Shown: positions 1 to 7,037 of the stretch, piece by piece
Numbering within the stretch: position 1 is the stretch's first letter
How the letters are laid out: each line of letters opens with the position of its first letter
NCBI GenBank assembly: GCA_947168325.1
Contig: CAMVLN010000066.1
Location: forward strand, 1 to 8,360
Direction: 5' to 3'
DNA length: 8,360 nucleotides
From: an uncultured Elusimicrobia bacterium
GTDB lineage: Bacteria > Elusimicrobiota > Endomicrobiia > Endomicrobiales > Endomicrobiaceae
The notes under the pieces: generated by a model
Told to the model about the DNA's origin: nothing
The model's input: the letters and a program-made list of their open reading frames with translations, nothing else
Database searches by the model: none
Program-made: the position numbers and the translations under genes

Positions 1-48
1 TTAAAGAAATCTTGATAAATGATATAAACAATTAATTAATAAATATAT

Positions 49-54
49 ATTATA
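49..54 (-). promoter_or_regulatory. Possible -10 box for a gene beyond the left edge
   Basis: A perfect TATAAT on the minus strand points out of the window to the left. No good -35 hexamer is found 16-18 bp upstream, where TAAACT or similar lies, and the surrounding DNA is so AT-rich that such a hexamer can occur by chance. It is listed only because a gene probably continues to the left. Confidence 0.2.
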
Positions 55-119
55 CAAAACAGTTGATGGATAGTTTATTGAAACAGAATTTAGCTTAAAT
101 ACCTAAAGAAAATTTATAA

Positions 120-160
120 GTATTCAGATAAGTTTTGAACTAAATTTATCTAAAACATAC
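120..160 (-). repeat. Imperfect AT-rich inverted repeat
   Basis: In the minus-strand transcript GTAT (160-157) can pair with ATAC (123-120) and AGATAA (151-146) with TTATCT (131-126). A small inner AGTT/AACT stem may also form. No run of U follows, so it is not a typical intrinsic terminator. It could be a weak 3' structure of the CNNM operon or a chance pairing in AT-rich DNA. Confidence 0.25.
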
Positions 161-235
161 TATGGGCAAGATTTATCACTTTAACTTTGTTTCTCTTTTT
201 TTACAGGCTCCTTCTTTTCAAATAATTTAAAAATT

Positions 236-1495
236 TTATTTTATCTTTAATATAACTCTTTTTACCATTTTAGATTCTACAGATTCTATTTCAATTTCAA
301 TATTGTTCCAGCTAAACTTTTCATATTTGTTAGGAATATATCCGAAATATTCTAATACCCACCCATTTATTGTAGAAAAACGATTTTCTGGTATTGTAAG
401 TTTTAGTTCATCGTTAACATCTGCAATCGATTCAGAAGCATTTATTAAATATTTACCATCTGTTAATTTTTTAATATTTTCATCTTTAATATCGTACTCG
501 TCCCAAACTTCACCAACAATTTCTTCTAGTAAGTCTTCCATTGTTACAAGGCCTATTGTCGAGCCAAACTCGTCAACAACAATGGCCATATGTTGTTGAC
601 CTTTTTTAAATTCTAACAGAATTTGTTTTATATAAGCCGTTTCTGGAACATAGTATACTGGTCTAACTAAATATTCTATTGCTAAAACTTCACCATTTCG
701 CCAAGCTAGTGCAATATCTTTTGCAGTAATTATTCCTATTATGTTGTCTATATCTCCTTTATATACAGGAACTCTTGAAAATTGTGTCGCTATAATTTCT
801 TGCATCAATTTTTCTTTTGGTTGTTCAATATTTACTGCTAAAATTTCTGTTTTTGGTACCATAACTTGTGTAATTTTTGTTTTTCTAAATTCTATAATTC
901 TATTTATGATTTTCCTTGATGTTATTGATAAAGGTGAAACTTTTTCGTTTGATAGTAGAAACCCTACTTCGTCTGGTTGCATAGTTTTTGGTTCTTGTTG
1001 TTCTTGTCGGCCAAAAACATGAAGAATAAAGTTTGATATTGAGGTTAAAAAAAAGTTAATATATTTTGTAATTGATGTAATTTTTACTACTATTGGTAAA
1101 GTTGTTATTGCAACAATATCTGCTTTATATCTACTAAAAGTTTTAGGTAACAGATTTGCAAATATTAGTGTAATAACAATTGATATTACAGGAAAAAAAC
1201 CTATCCATATTGATTTATTTAAATTAAACAAATTTATAATATCTAATTCTAAAGATGTGGTTGCTACTCCTATAGCAACAACTGATAAATTCATCCATAC
1301 AATCATAGTTGAAATAATTTCTTCCTGTTTTTCTTCCCAATATAAAAAATATTTATATAATTTATTATATTTTTCTTTTATTCTTCTAATACTAGAATTT
1401 GTAAGACTAGTAATAGCTGTTTCTGCTGCAGAAAAAAATGCAGCACAAACCATAAAGACTATAAAGATGATAAATTTTATTATTATTGTTACCAT
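236..1495 (-). CDS. CNNM/CBS/CorC_HlyC membrane protein (hemolysin C-like, putative Mg2+/Co2+ transporter)
   Basis: This 419-residue protein has the full three-part layout of the CorC/CNNM family. An N-terminal CNNM membrane domain (about 1-165) begins with the family signature SAAETAITSL (22-31). A CBS pair follows (about 204-265 and 278-333), with RVPVYKG at 241-247 and the GLVTMEDLLEEIVGEV stretch at 315-330. A C-terminal CorC_HlyC domain (about 345-418) contains the typical INGW. Family members are inner-membrane dimers linked to Mg2+/Co2+ transport or efflux; the old name hemolysin is misleading. Where relatives have GExxPK, this protein reads ANLLPK (113-118), so the conserved acidic residue is gone, and the usual GN of the second membrane segment is MN (68-69). 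The ATG start has a weak AAGG 12 nt upstream and lies 34 nt behind the paralogous CNNM gene, so co-transcription is likely. The fold assignment is secure; the transported ion is not. Confidence 0.9.
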   Translation of the reverse strand: MVTIIIKFIIFIVFMVCAAFFSAAETAITSLTNSSIRRIKEKYNKLYKYFLYWEEKQEEIISTMIVWMNLSVVAIGVATTSLELDIINLFNLNKSIWIGFFPVISIVITLIFANLLPKTFSRYKADIVAITTLPIVVKITSITKYINFFLTSISNFILHVFGRQEQQEPKTMQPDEVGFLLSNEKVSPLSITSRKIINRIIEFRKTKITQVMVPKTEILAVNIEQPKEKLMQEIIATQFSRVPVYKGDIDNIIGIITAKDIALAWRNGEVLAIEYLVRPVYYVPETAYIKQILLEFKKGQQHMAIVVDEFGSTIGLVTMEDLLEEIVGEVWDEYDIKDENIKKLTDGKYLINASESIADVNDELKLTIPENRFSTINGWVLEYFGYIPNKYEKFSWNNIEIEIESVESKMVKRVILKIK

Positions 1496-1529
1496 TTAAA
1501 ATAATTGCCTTAAAAATTAAAAAATAATT

Positions 1530-2531
1530 TTATAATTCATCGTATTCGTCTAAAATTTCACCAACTATTTCTTCAATTATATCTTCTAAAGTTATCATAC
1601 CTAAAATTTTATTTTTACTATTTTTTACAAAAGCAATATGTGTTTTTCCACCTTGCAACTCTTTTAATAATTCACTTATTTTTTTATTTGGACTAATAAA
1701 ATAGGCTGGTTTTATAGATTTCTTTATTGAAGTTATTTCTTTTTCTTTCCACAACCACAATACATCGTTTATATGAACATAACCTATAATATTTTCTTTT
1801 GTATCTTTATAAACAGGAACTCTGCTTCTTGCTGTTTCAACAACCATATCTATAAATTTTTCATTATTATTATCTATATCTACAGATTCTATATTATTAA
1901 TAGGTGTCATAATTTTTATTGCTATTGTTTCAGTAAAAGAAACAGACCTTTCCAACATTGTGCTAATATTTTTATCAAAAATTCCTTGTTTATCTGCTTC
2001 TGTAATTAATGTTTCTATTTCTTGCTTTGTAAGAACTGGATATTCTTCTTTATCTTTATCATTATTAAACATTAAATCTAAAATTCTCATTATAGGATAT
2101 AAAAAAGGTTTTGTTATATATTCAATTTTTGATAATATAGGAACCGCAAATAAAGTAACTTTTTGAGAATTTGCTCTACTGTAAATTTTTGGAGTAATTT
2201 CACCAACTATTAACACTGTAAATGTTGCAATTATCCATGTAATAATATCTAAAAAATTTCTATTAACCATATAAAATATTGCAACTGAAAGCCAACTAAA
2301 CAAAAAACTTACCATCATATCAGACACAACATTTCCTGTTAGTATAACTGTAAGCAAATAGTATGGGCTATTTAACCATCTCAATAAAGGTTCTGTTATA
2401 GATTTTTTTAATACAATAAGTTTCTTTACCCTGTATTTAGATAAACTATTTAAAGCTATTTCTGAAGCTGACCAGAAAGCAGACAACATTAAAAAAAATA
2501 TCAACAAAAGCAATCCTAAGAAAATATACAT
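1530..2531 (-). CDS. CNNM/CBS membrane protein without CorC_HlyC domain
   Basis: This 333-residue paralogue of the next gene has an N-terminal CNNM domain (about 1-155) with SASEIALNSL at 21-30, GN at 66-67 and an intact GEITPK at 110-115. A CBS pair follows (about 200-262 and 275-330), with RVPVYKD at 237-243. The protein ends right after the second CBS domain (GEILDEYDEL, 324-333), so the C-terminal CorC_HlyC domain of about 80 residues is absent. The 34 nt before the next gene leave no room for a frameshifted remnant, so this is a clean short form. The ATG start overlaps the 3' end of ybeY by 16 nt, which suggests translational coupling; an AGGA lies about 12 nt upstream. The link to ybeY matches the ybeY-ybeX (corC) neighbourhood of many bacteria. 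It is probably an inner-membrane divalent-cation transporter subunit, perhaps partnered with its paralogue. Confidence 0.88.
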   Translation of the reverse strand: MYIFLGLLLLIFFLMLSAFWSASEIALNSLSKYRVKKLIVLKKSITEPLLRWLNSPYYLLTVILTGNVVSDMMVSFLFSWLSVAIFYMVNRNFLDIITWIIATFTVLIVGEITPKIYSRANSQKVTLFAVPILSKIEYITKPFLYPIMRILDLMFNNDKDKEEYPVLTKQEIETLITEADKQGIFDKNISTMLERSVSFTETIAIKIMTPINNIESVDIDNNNEKFIDMVVETARSRVPVYKDTKENIIGYVHINDVLWLWKEKEITSIKKSIKPAYFISPNKKISELLKELQGGKTHIAFVKNSKNKILGMITLEDIIEEIVGEILDEYDEL

Positions 2532-2929
2532 TTAAATATTTTATCCTGTTTTGAAAACATTCTTTTCTTATCTTTGAAAGTATAATCTGTATATCCTTTC
2601 AAATGTAAAATAGAGTGTATTACTAAATAACATAATTCTTGTTCATAACTAAAACCAAACTTTTTTGCATTTCGTTTAGGTCTATTATCTGAAATATAAA
2701 TATCCCCCATAAAAAGTTTTTTATCTACAAGAAATGATATAACATCTGTTATTCTATTAACTTTTCTATATTTCCTATTCATCTTTTTTATATCAATATC
2801 ACTTATCAGTGTAAAACTTATATTATAATTTTTTATTTTTTCGTATTTTAATACAAATTTAGCTGTTTTTTTCATCAATGGAACTATTTTTTCTTCAAAA
2901 CCAGTAAATATTAATTTTTTTTTGTTCAT
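2516..2929 (-). CDS. ybeY: Endoribonuclease YbeY (16S rRNA maturation)
   Basis: YbeY is a cytoplasmic zinc-dependent endoribonuclease needed for 16S rRNA 3'-end maturation and ribosome quality control. The 137-residue product shows the family core: NRKYR followed by the TDVISF block (61-66), MGDIYIS (74-80) and the metal motif H105-S-I-L-H109-L-K-G-Y-T-D115. The usual third zinc ligand His is Asp115, a variant I recall from Bacteroidetes YbeY proteins, so it need not mean loss of function. I start at the ATG at 2929 because AGAAGG sits just ahead of it. An in-frame ATG at 2974 would add 15 residues with no family resemblance and would place that Shine-Dalgarno inside the gene. The 3' end overlaps the following CNNM gene by 16 nt. 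No phoH precedes it, which is unusual for this neighbourhood. Confidence 0.9.
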   Translation of the reverse strand: MNKKKLIFTGFEEKIVPLMKKTAKFVLKYEKIKNYNISFTLISDIDIKKMNRKYRKVNRITDVISFLVDKKLFMGDIYISDNRPKRNAKKFGFSYEQELCYLVIHSILHLKGYTDYTFKDKKRMFSKQDKIFKCIFS

Positions 2930-2940
2930 ATTGCCTTCTT
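2930..2940 (-). promoter_or_regulatory. Ribosome binding site fixing the ybeY start
   Basis: On the minus strand the sequence is AAGAAGGCAAT directly followed by ATG at 2929. The AGAAGG core with about 4 nt spacing is the best Shine-Dalgarno near this gene and supports the shorter start over the ATG at 2974. Confidence 0.65.
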
Positions 2941-3021
2941 TTATAAAATGAAGAAAGATGTATAAAGAATTCACAAATGCTCATCTTACAATCTTCTATT
3001 TTTCTAATATTACCGTTATAG

Positions 3022-3049
3022 TTGACATTTAATTATTTCTACATATATT
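3022..3049 (+). promoter_or_regulatory. Possible plus-strand promoter (antisense direction)
   Basis: TTGACA at 3022-3027 is a perfect -35 hexamer and TATATT at 3044-3049 a fair -10, separated by 16 bp. The only thing downstream on this strand is the antisense of the pgpH-like gene and a seven-codon reading frame. No terminator closes such a transcript. It could yield an antisense RNA or be chance in AT-rich DNA. Confidence 0.25.
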
Positions 3050-3138
3050 CATATGTCATTGTCATTTATATTTTAAGTTTTCTATTCTTTTCTATCTTAT
3101 ATACTGACTGATACCTAAAAATAGACCTAGATATTATC

Positions 3139-4608
3139 TTATATTTTATACTCTATCCTTGCATGATAAATGGAACATAATGTATTTGTCATACTTTCTG
3201 AAATTTCAACAAAATCTTTTAATGTTATAGGGCTATCAGAAAATTGTCCATCTGTAAATTTATTATTTATAACTTTTTCTACGGTTTCTTTTAATTTGCC
3301 TGCTGTAGTTTCTTTTAAAGTTCTTGAAATTGCTTCCACAGAATCAGCTATCATAAGTATTGCTGAAATTTTTGTTGTTGGCTTTTGCCCATCTTTATAT
3401 CTAAAATCTTGTTCACGAACACTACTATCTTTTTCTAGTGCTTTGTAATAAAAATATTGTATTAAAGATGTTCCATGATGTTGATTTATTGCATCAATAA
3501 TAATTTTATCTAACTTATATTGTTTTGCTAAAACAACACCATCTTTAACATGAGATGTTAGAACTAAAGCTGACATTGATGGAGATATCATATCATGTGG
3601 ATTTTCAATATTTAATTGATTTTCAATAAAATATTGCGGATTTTTTAGTTTACCTATGTCATGATAATATGCACAAACTCTTGCAAGTAAACCATTTTCA
3701 CCTATAGCCTGAGCTGCTTGCTCTGCAATAATTGCAGTTTGTAAACTATGACTATAAGTTCCTGGTGCTTCTAAACTTAATTTTTTTAGTAATGGATTGT
3801 TAAAGTCTGAAAGTTCTATAAGTTTAATATCAGTAGTTCTTGAAAATAAAGTTTCAAATATAGGAAGCAATGCAAGTATTATAATAACAGAAAAAGAAGC
3901 ATTTATTGCAATATATATAATACTTTCTTCTGCTTCTTTTAAAGAAATTAAATTAAATAAATAAAATGTTGTTAACGGAAAAAGCATAGCAAAAAAAATA
4001 TTTGTTCCAACTCCAATAAATTTTGCTCTGCTTCTAATAGCTCTAATGTTTATTATAGAAACTAAACTTCCTACTAAATTAATTAAAGAATTGACTACAA
4101 CAAAATCGTCAATAAAAATAAATAATATTGACATAAAGAAAGAATATACAACACTTACTCTAACTGAAACAAGTAATGATATTAAAACTGTAAATGCAGA
4201 TAAAGGAAAAACTATTTTAACATTAACATATTTGTAACAAATTTGAAACAATAACAAAGAAACTATAAATATAAATGATATTATTATAACTTTGTTATTA
4301 TCTAAATTTATTTTTTTTGCTTCATATTTAAAATACAAAACAACCAATGAAAATAGTACAAATAAAAATATAAATAATCCTAACAGTTGCATATAATTTT
4401 GCACTATTTGAACTACTAGTATTATGTAACTACATACAAATGTTACAATAACAGTAACCCATGAAGGGATAATTATTTCTTTTTTAAATATGTTGCTACT
4501 TTTTAATCTAATTTTAGGTGCAACGGGAATATCACTATCAAGTTGCTTTATTAAAAACAACAGGAACTTTTTTATTTTACTTTTTAACCATTCTTTTAAA
4601 GTTTTCAC
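3139..4608 (-). CDS. Membrane HD-domain phosphohydrolase, PgpH-like (putative c-di-AMP phosphodiesterase)
   Basis: This 489-residue protein combines a multi-pass membrane region (about 48-251, roughly eight hydrophobic segments) with a cytoplasmic HD domain. The HD residues are complete: H287 in PGTYSHS, H316-D317 in YYHDIGK, H353, H377-H378 in the INQHHGT stretch, and D422 in the ADSVEAISRT stretch. Their spacing closely matches Listeria PgpH, which cleaves c-di-AMP. PgpH proteins of about 700 residues carry a large extracellular 7TMR-HDED domain between the first and second membrane helices. Here those helices are only a few residues apart, so that domain is absent. The start codon is GTG and overlaps the aspS stop by one base (TAGTG), which implies coupled translation. 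c-di-AMP as substrate is inferred from the family; no cyclase gene is in view. Confidence 0.85.
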   Translation of the reverse strand: MKTLKEWLKSKIKKFLLFLIKQLDSDIPVAPKIRLKSSNIFKKEIIIPSWVTVIVTFVCSYIILVVQIVQNYMQLLGLFIFLFVLFSLVVLYFKYEAKKINLDNNKVIIISFIFIVSLLLFQICYKYVNVKIVFPLSAFTVLISLLVSVRVSVVYSFFMSILFIFIDDFVVVNSLINLVGSLVSIINIRAIRSRAKFIGVGTNIFFAMLFPLTTFYLFNLISLKEAEESIIYIAINASFSVIIILALLPIFETLFSRTTDIKLIELSDFNNPLLKKLSLEAPGTYSHSLQTAIIAEQAAQAIGENGLLARVCAYYHDIGKLKNPQYFIENQLNIENPHDMISPSMSALVLTSHVKDGVVLAKQYKLDKIIIDAINQHHGTSLIQYFYYKALEKDSSVREQDFRYKDGQKPTTKISAILMIADSVEAISRTLKETTAGKLKETVEKVINNKFTDGQFSDSPITLKDFVEISESMTNTLCSIYHARIEYKI

Positions 4609-6392
4609 TATTTTTCTTCTGTATTAATCTGTTTTTTTTGATTAATTTTTATACCTAATTCTCTCAATTGTTTGCTAGAAACTTCAGATGGAGCATTAGA
4701 TAAAGGACATATTGCTTTTTGTGTTTTAGGAAAAGCTATAACTTCTCTTATAGATTCTTCTCCAACAAGCAATGCACATAATCTATCAAAACCTATTGCT
4801 AACCCTCCATGAGGAGGTGCTCCATAAGTTAAAGCATCTAGCAAGAAACCAAACTTTTCTCTTGCAGATTCTTCTGTGATATTTAAAAGACTAAAAACTT
4901 TTGATTGTATATCTGATTTATGTATTCTTATTGAACCGCCACCAAGCTCTACACCATTTAATATAACATCGTAAGCTCTAGCTTTTGCTTTACCTGCATT
5001 TTCTTGAGTAAGTTTGTCAATATCTTCTTCTTTTACCGCAGTAAATGGATGATGGTTTGCAACCCATCTTTTTTCTTCTTTGTCCCATGCAAATAATGGA
5101 AAATCTACAACCCACAAGAAATTAAATTTATTTTTATCTATCAGATTCAATTGTTTTCCCAGTTTAAGTCTCAATGCTCCAAGACCTTGAGCAACAATTT
5201 CAACTTCATCTGCTAAAAACACTACTAAATCACCATCTTTAGCTTCAAACTTATTTATAATTGTATTTATTTCATCTTTACTGAAAAATTTTACTATATT
5301 TGATTCTGCACCTGTAGCTGTTATTTTCATCCAAGCAAGACCTTTTGCACCAAACTCGCCAACAAATTTTGTAAGTCCGTCAATTTCAGATCTTGAAAAT
5401 TTTGCCCCACCTGTTATACAAAGGCCTCTAACAACATTACCTTTTTCTATAACATTTTTAAAAACTCCAAAACTACAATTTGCAAGTTCTTTAGTAAAAT
5501 CTTTTATTTCCATTTGAAATCTTGTATCTGGTTTATCACTGCCAAATCTTAACATAGCTTCGTCATAAGACATTCTTAAAAAAGGAGTTGTTATCTCTTT
5601 TTTCAGAACTTCTTTAAATATTTTTGATAACATATTTTCAACGATTGTCATAATATCTTGTTCATCAATAAAAGACATTTCCATATCGACTTGTGTAAAC
5701 TCAAGTTGTCTATCGGCTCTTAAATCTTCATCTCTAAAACACCTAGCTATTTGATAATATTTATCAAAGCCAGCAACCATTAAAATTTGTTTAAAAATCT
5801 GTGGTGATTGTGGCAAAGCATAAAAACACCCCTGTGAAAGTCTTGCAGGAACTAAAAAATCTCTTGCACCTTCTGGAGTAGATTTTGTTAAGAAAGGGGT
5901 TTCTATTTCCAAAAAACCTTCTTTATTAAGATACTCTCTTATTGTTTGCGATATTTTATGTCTAATAATAAAATTCTTTTGAAAAGATGGTCTTCTTAAA
6001 TCAAGATATCTATATTTCAATCTTATTTCTTCTGATGTTTCTTTATAATCGTCAACTTCAAGTGGCAACACAGGGCAACTATTTATTATTTCAAGTTCGT
6101 TTACAACTATTTCTATTTTACCTGTATACATATTTGGATTAACTGTTCCTTCAGGTCTATTTCTTACTAAACCTTTAACACAAAGAACATATTCGCTTCT
6201 TAACCTTTCTGCTTGAACAAATATTTCTTTTTTCTCTGGTTGAAAAACTATTTGAACAAGACCTTCTCTATCTCTTAAATCAATAAAAATAACTCCCCCA
6301 TGATCTCTTCTTGAATGAACCCAACCACTTACTACAACTTCTTTACCTATAAAACTTTCATCTACTTTACCACAATAACAACTTCTTTTCAT
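4608..6392 (-). CDS. aspS: Aspartyl-tRNA synthetase, bacterial type, probably non-discriminating
   Basis: This class II synthetase charges tRNA with aspartate in the cytoplasm. The 594 residues match the usual bacterial length and order. An OB-fold anticodon-binding domain (about 1-105) contains VHSRRDHGG. The catalytic core includes STPEGARDF (171-179), QSPQ (195-198), motif 2 FRDEDLRADRQ (219-229) and motif 3 around GFDRL (534-538). The bacterial GAD insertion occupies about 290-420. H31 and G82 (in RPEG) match the positions known from Pseudomonas aeruginosa to loosen tRNA choice, so the enzyme probably also makes Asp-tRNA(Asn). That product would need GatCAB for repair, which is not in this window. 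The start is supported by GAGGGG just upstream of the ATG. It heads a separate transcription unit behind a terminator and shares one base with the next gene. Confidence 0.97.
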   Translation of the reverse strand: MKRSCYCGKVDESFIGKEVVVSGWVHSRRDHGGVIFIDLRDREGLVQIVFQPEKKEIFVQAERLRSEYVLCVKGLVRNRPEGTVNPNMYTGKIEIVVNELEIINSCPVLPLEVDDYKETSEEIRLKYRYLDLRRPSFQKNFIIRHKISQTIREYLNKEGFLEIETPFLTKSTPEGARDFLVPARLSQGCFYALPQSPQIFKQILMVAGFDKYYQIARCFRDEDLRADRQLEFTQVDMEMSFIDEQDIMTIVENMLSKIFKEVLKKEITTPFLRMSYDEAMLRFGSDKPDTRFQMEIKDFTKELANCSFGVFKNVIEKGNVVRGLCITGGAKFSRSEIDGLTKFVGEFGAKGLAWMKITATGAESNIVKFFSKDEINTIINKFEAKDGDLVVFLADEVEIVAQGLGALRLKLGKQLNLIDKNKFNFLWVVDFPLFAWDKEEKRWVANHHPFTAVKEEDIDKLTQENAGKAKARAYDVILNGVELGGGSIRIHKSDIQSKVFSLLNITEESAREKFGFLLDALTYGAPPHGGLAIGFDRLCALLVGEESIREVIAFPKTQKAICPLSNAPSEVSSKQLRELGIKINQKKQINTEEK

Positions 6393-6438
6393 TGTACCCC
6401 TCTATATAAAATATATTTATTAACAACTATTTATTCAT

Positions 6439-6468
6439 ATTCTACTAAAAAGTATGTATTAATAACAA
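6439..6468 (-). promoter_or_regulatory. Possible aspS promoter
   Basis: On the minus strand TTGTTA (6468-6463) and TAGAAT (6444-6439) are 18 bp apart, downstream of the rplI terminator and about 45 nt ahead of the aspS start. Both hexamers match consensus in four to five positions. The surrounding AT-rich DNA makes this a moderate call only, but the terminator before it makes some promoter in this interval likely. Confidence 0.35.
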
Positions 6469-6486
6469 ATTCTAGTTGCATTTGGC

Positions 6487-6525
6487 AAAAAAATAGGAAG
6501 ATAAAACATGTTTATCTCCCTATTT
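6487..6525 (-). terminator. Intrinsic terminator of the rpsF-ssb-rpsR-rplI operon
   Basis: The minus-strand transcript forms a 15-bp stem: arm 6525-6511 pairs with arm 6505-6491 around a 5-nt loop. The only non-Watson-Crick pair is one G-U. The stem runs directly into a tract of seven U (6493-6487). Read on the plus strand the same pair would be an A-C mismatch, so the structure favours the minus direction. It begins about 30 nt past the rplI stop codon. Confidence 0.88.
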
Positions 6526-6553
6526 ATATATAGTAATCAAATTTTTATAATAC

Positions 6554-7015
6554 TTATGCTTTCGCTTTTATTTTTTCTTCAACTACATCTATATTAACTT
6601 TTGCAATTACTTCTGGATGTAACCTGATATTTACTGATATTTTTCCAACTTCTTTTATTGGTGCAGGTAATAAAATATCATGTTTATTTATATTAAAATC
6701 TTTTTCTGCAAACAATTTTGCTAAATTTGCCGCAGTTACTGACCCAAATATCTTTCCATTTTCCCCAAGTTTAACTTTTATTGAAAATTCTGTATTCTCT
6801 ATTTTTTCAGCAATAATTTTTGCATTAGTAATAATTTCTTCTCTAACTTTTTCAAGTTTGGTTTTCTCTCTTTCCCAAATTTTCATATTTTGAACTGTTG
6901 CTTCCATAACAAGTTTTTTTGGTAACAAATAGTTTCTTGCAAAACCTGCTGCAACATCTTTAACTTCTCCCTGTCTTCCTACATTTGTTATATCTGTTCT
7001 TAAAATAACTTTCAT
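6554..7015 (-). CDS. rplI: 50S ribosomal protein L9
   Basis: L9 binds 23S rRNA near the L1 stalk base and reaches out toward neighbouring ribosomes. The 153-residue product is of normal length. The N-terminal RNA-binding domain is typical: MKVILRTDITNVGRQGEVKD (1-20) leads into the VAAGFARNYLLPKKL stretch (21-35). A charged connecting helix spans about 42-75, and the C-terminal domain contains GKIFGSVTA (87-95) and RLHPEV (131-136). A strong GGAGGA precedes the ATG. The gene is last in the operon, 22 nt behind rpsR and just before the terminator, the standard position in rpsF-ssb-rpsR-rplI. Confidence 0.97.
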   Translation of the reverse strand: MKVILRTDITNVGRQGEVKDVAAGFARNYLLPKKLVMEATVQNMKIWEREKTKLEKVREEIITNAKIIAEKIENTEFSIKVKLGENGKIFGSVTAANLAKLFAEKDFNINKHDILLPAPIKEVGKISVNIRLHPEVIAKVNIDVVEEKIKAKA

Positions 7016-7037
7016 TTATATCTTCCTCCAATAGAAA

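Larger units (their letters stand above)
1..235. other. Non-coding tail downstream of the CNNM gene
   Basis: This AT-rich stretch holds no convincing gene. On the minus strand, just past the stop of the neighbouring CNNM gene, there is a good Shine-Dalgarno-like AAGGAG (208-213) with no ATG, GTG or TTG at a useful distance. The frame behind it reads a short basic stretch (KKRNKVKVINLAHSMF) and then a stop. This may be the decayed start of a lost gene, or chance. An imperfect inverted repeat lies at 120-160, and a TATAAT hexamer lies on the minus strand at 49-54. I see no intrinsic terminator with a U-tract for the upstream operon. Confidence 0.5.
2930..3138. other. 209-bp gap between the pgpH-like gene and ybeY
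   Basis: No gene, tRNA or U-tract terminator is visible. The gap is long compared with the overlapping or near-overlapping junctions on both sides. It lies inside the neighbourhood where phoH, pgpH and ybeY usually sit together, but no frame shows a recognisable PhoH fragment. On the minus strand I see no strong promoter for ybeY. On the plus strand there is a TTGACA and TATATT pair (3022-3049) facing the 3' end of the HD gene. A short AT-only inverted repeat (ACATAT/ATATGT) also occurs near 3041-3056. Confidence 0.5.

Noticed and set aside
303..599. Plus-strand open frame opposite the CNNM gene
   Set aside because: It lies wholly antisense to a well-supported gene, has no family resemblance and no ribosome binding site. 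The same holds for the plus-strand frames at 741-1022, 1257-1499, 1773-2009, 1960-2166, 3170-3448, 4046-4237 and 7104-7310.
1496..1529. Frameshifted remnant of the missing CorC_HlyC domain after the short CNNM gene
   Set aside because: Only 34 nt separate the two genes, too few for the domain, and they show no similarity to the CorC_HlyC sequence of the paralogue.
2930..2974. Longer ybeY start at ATG 2974
   Set aside because: The extra 15 residues do not resemble YbeY, and the clear AGAAGG site fits the ATG at 2929 instead.
3041..3056. Short inverted repeat ACATAT/ATATGT
   Set aside because: It is made of almost only A and T, has no U-tract and is expected by chance in this composition.
6315..6533. 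Plus-strand open frame of 72 codons across the aspS start and the terminator
   Set aside because: It runs antisense through the aspS start, the aspS promoter region and the rplI terminator hairpin. Its composition is that of AT-rich spacer and no domain is recognisable.
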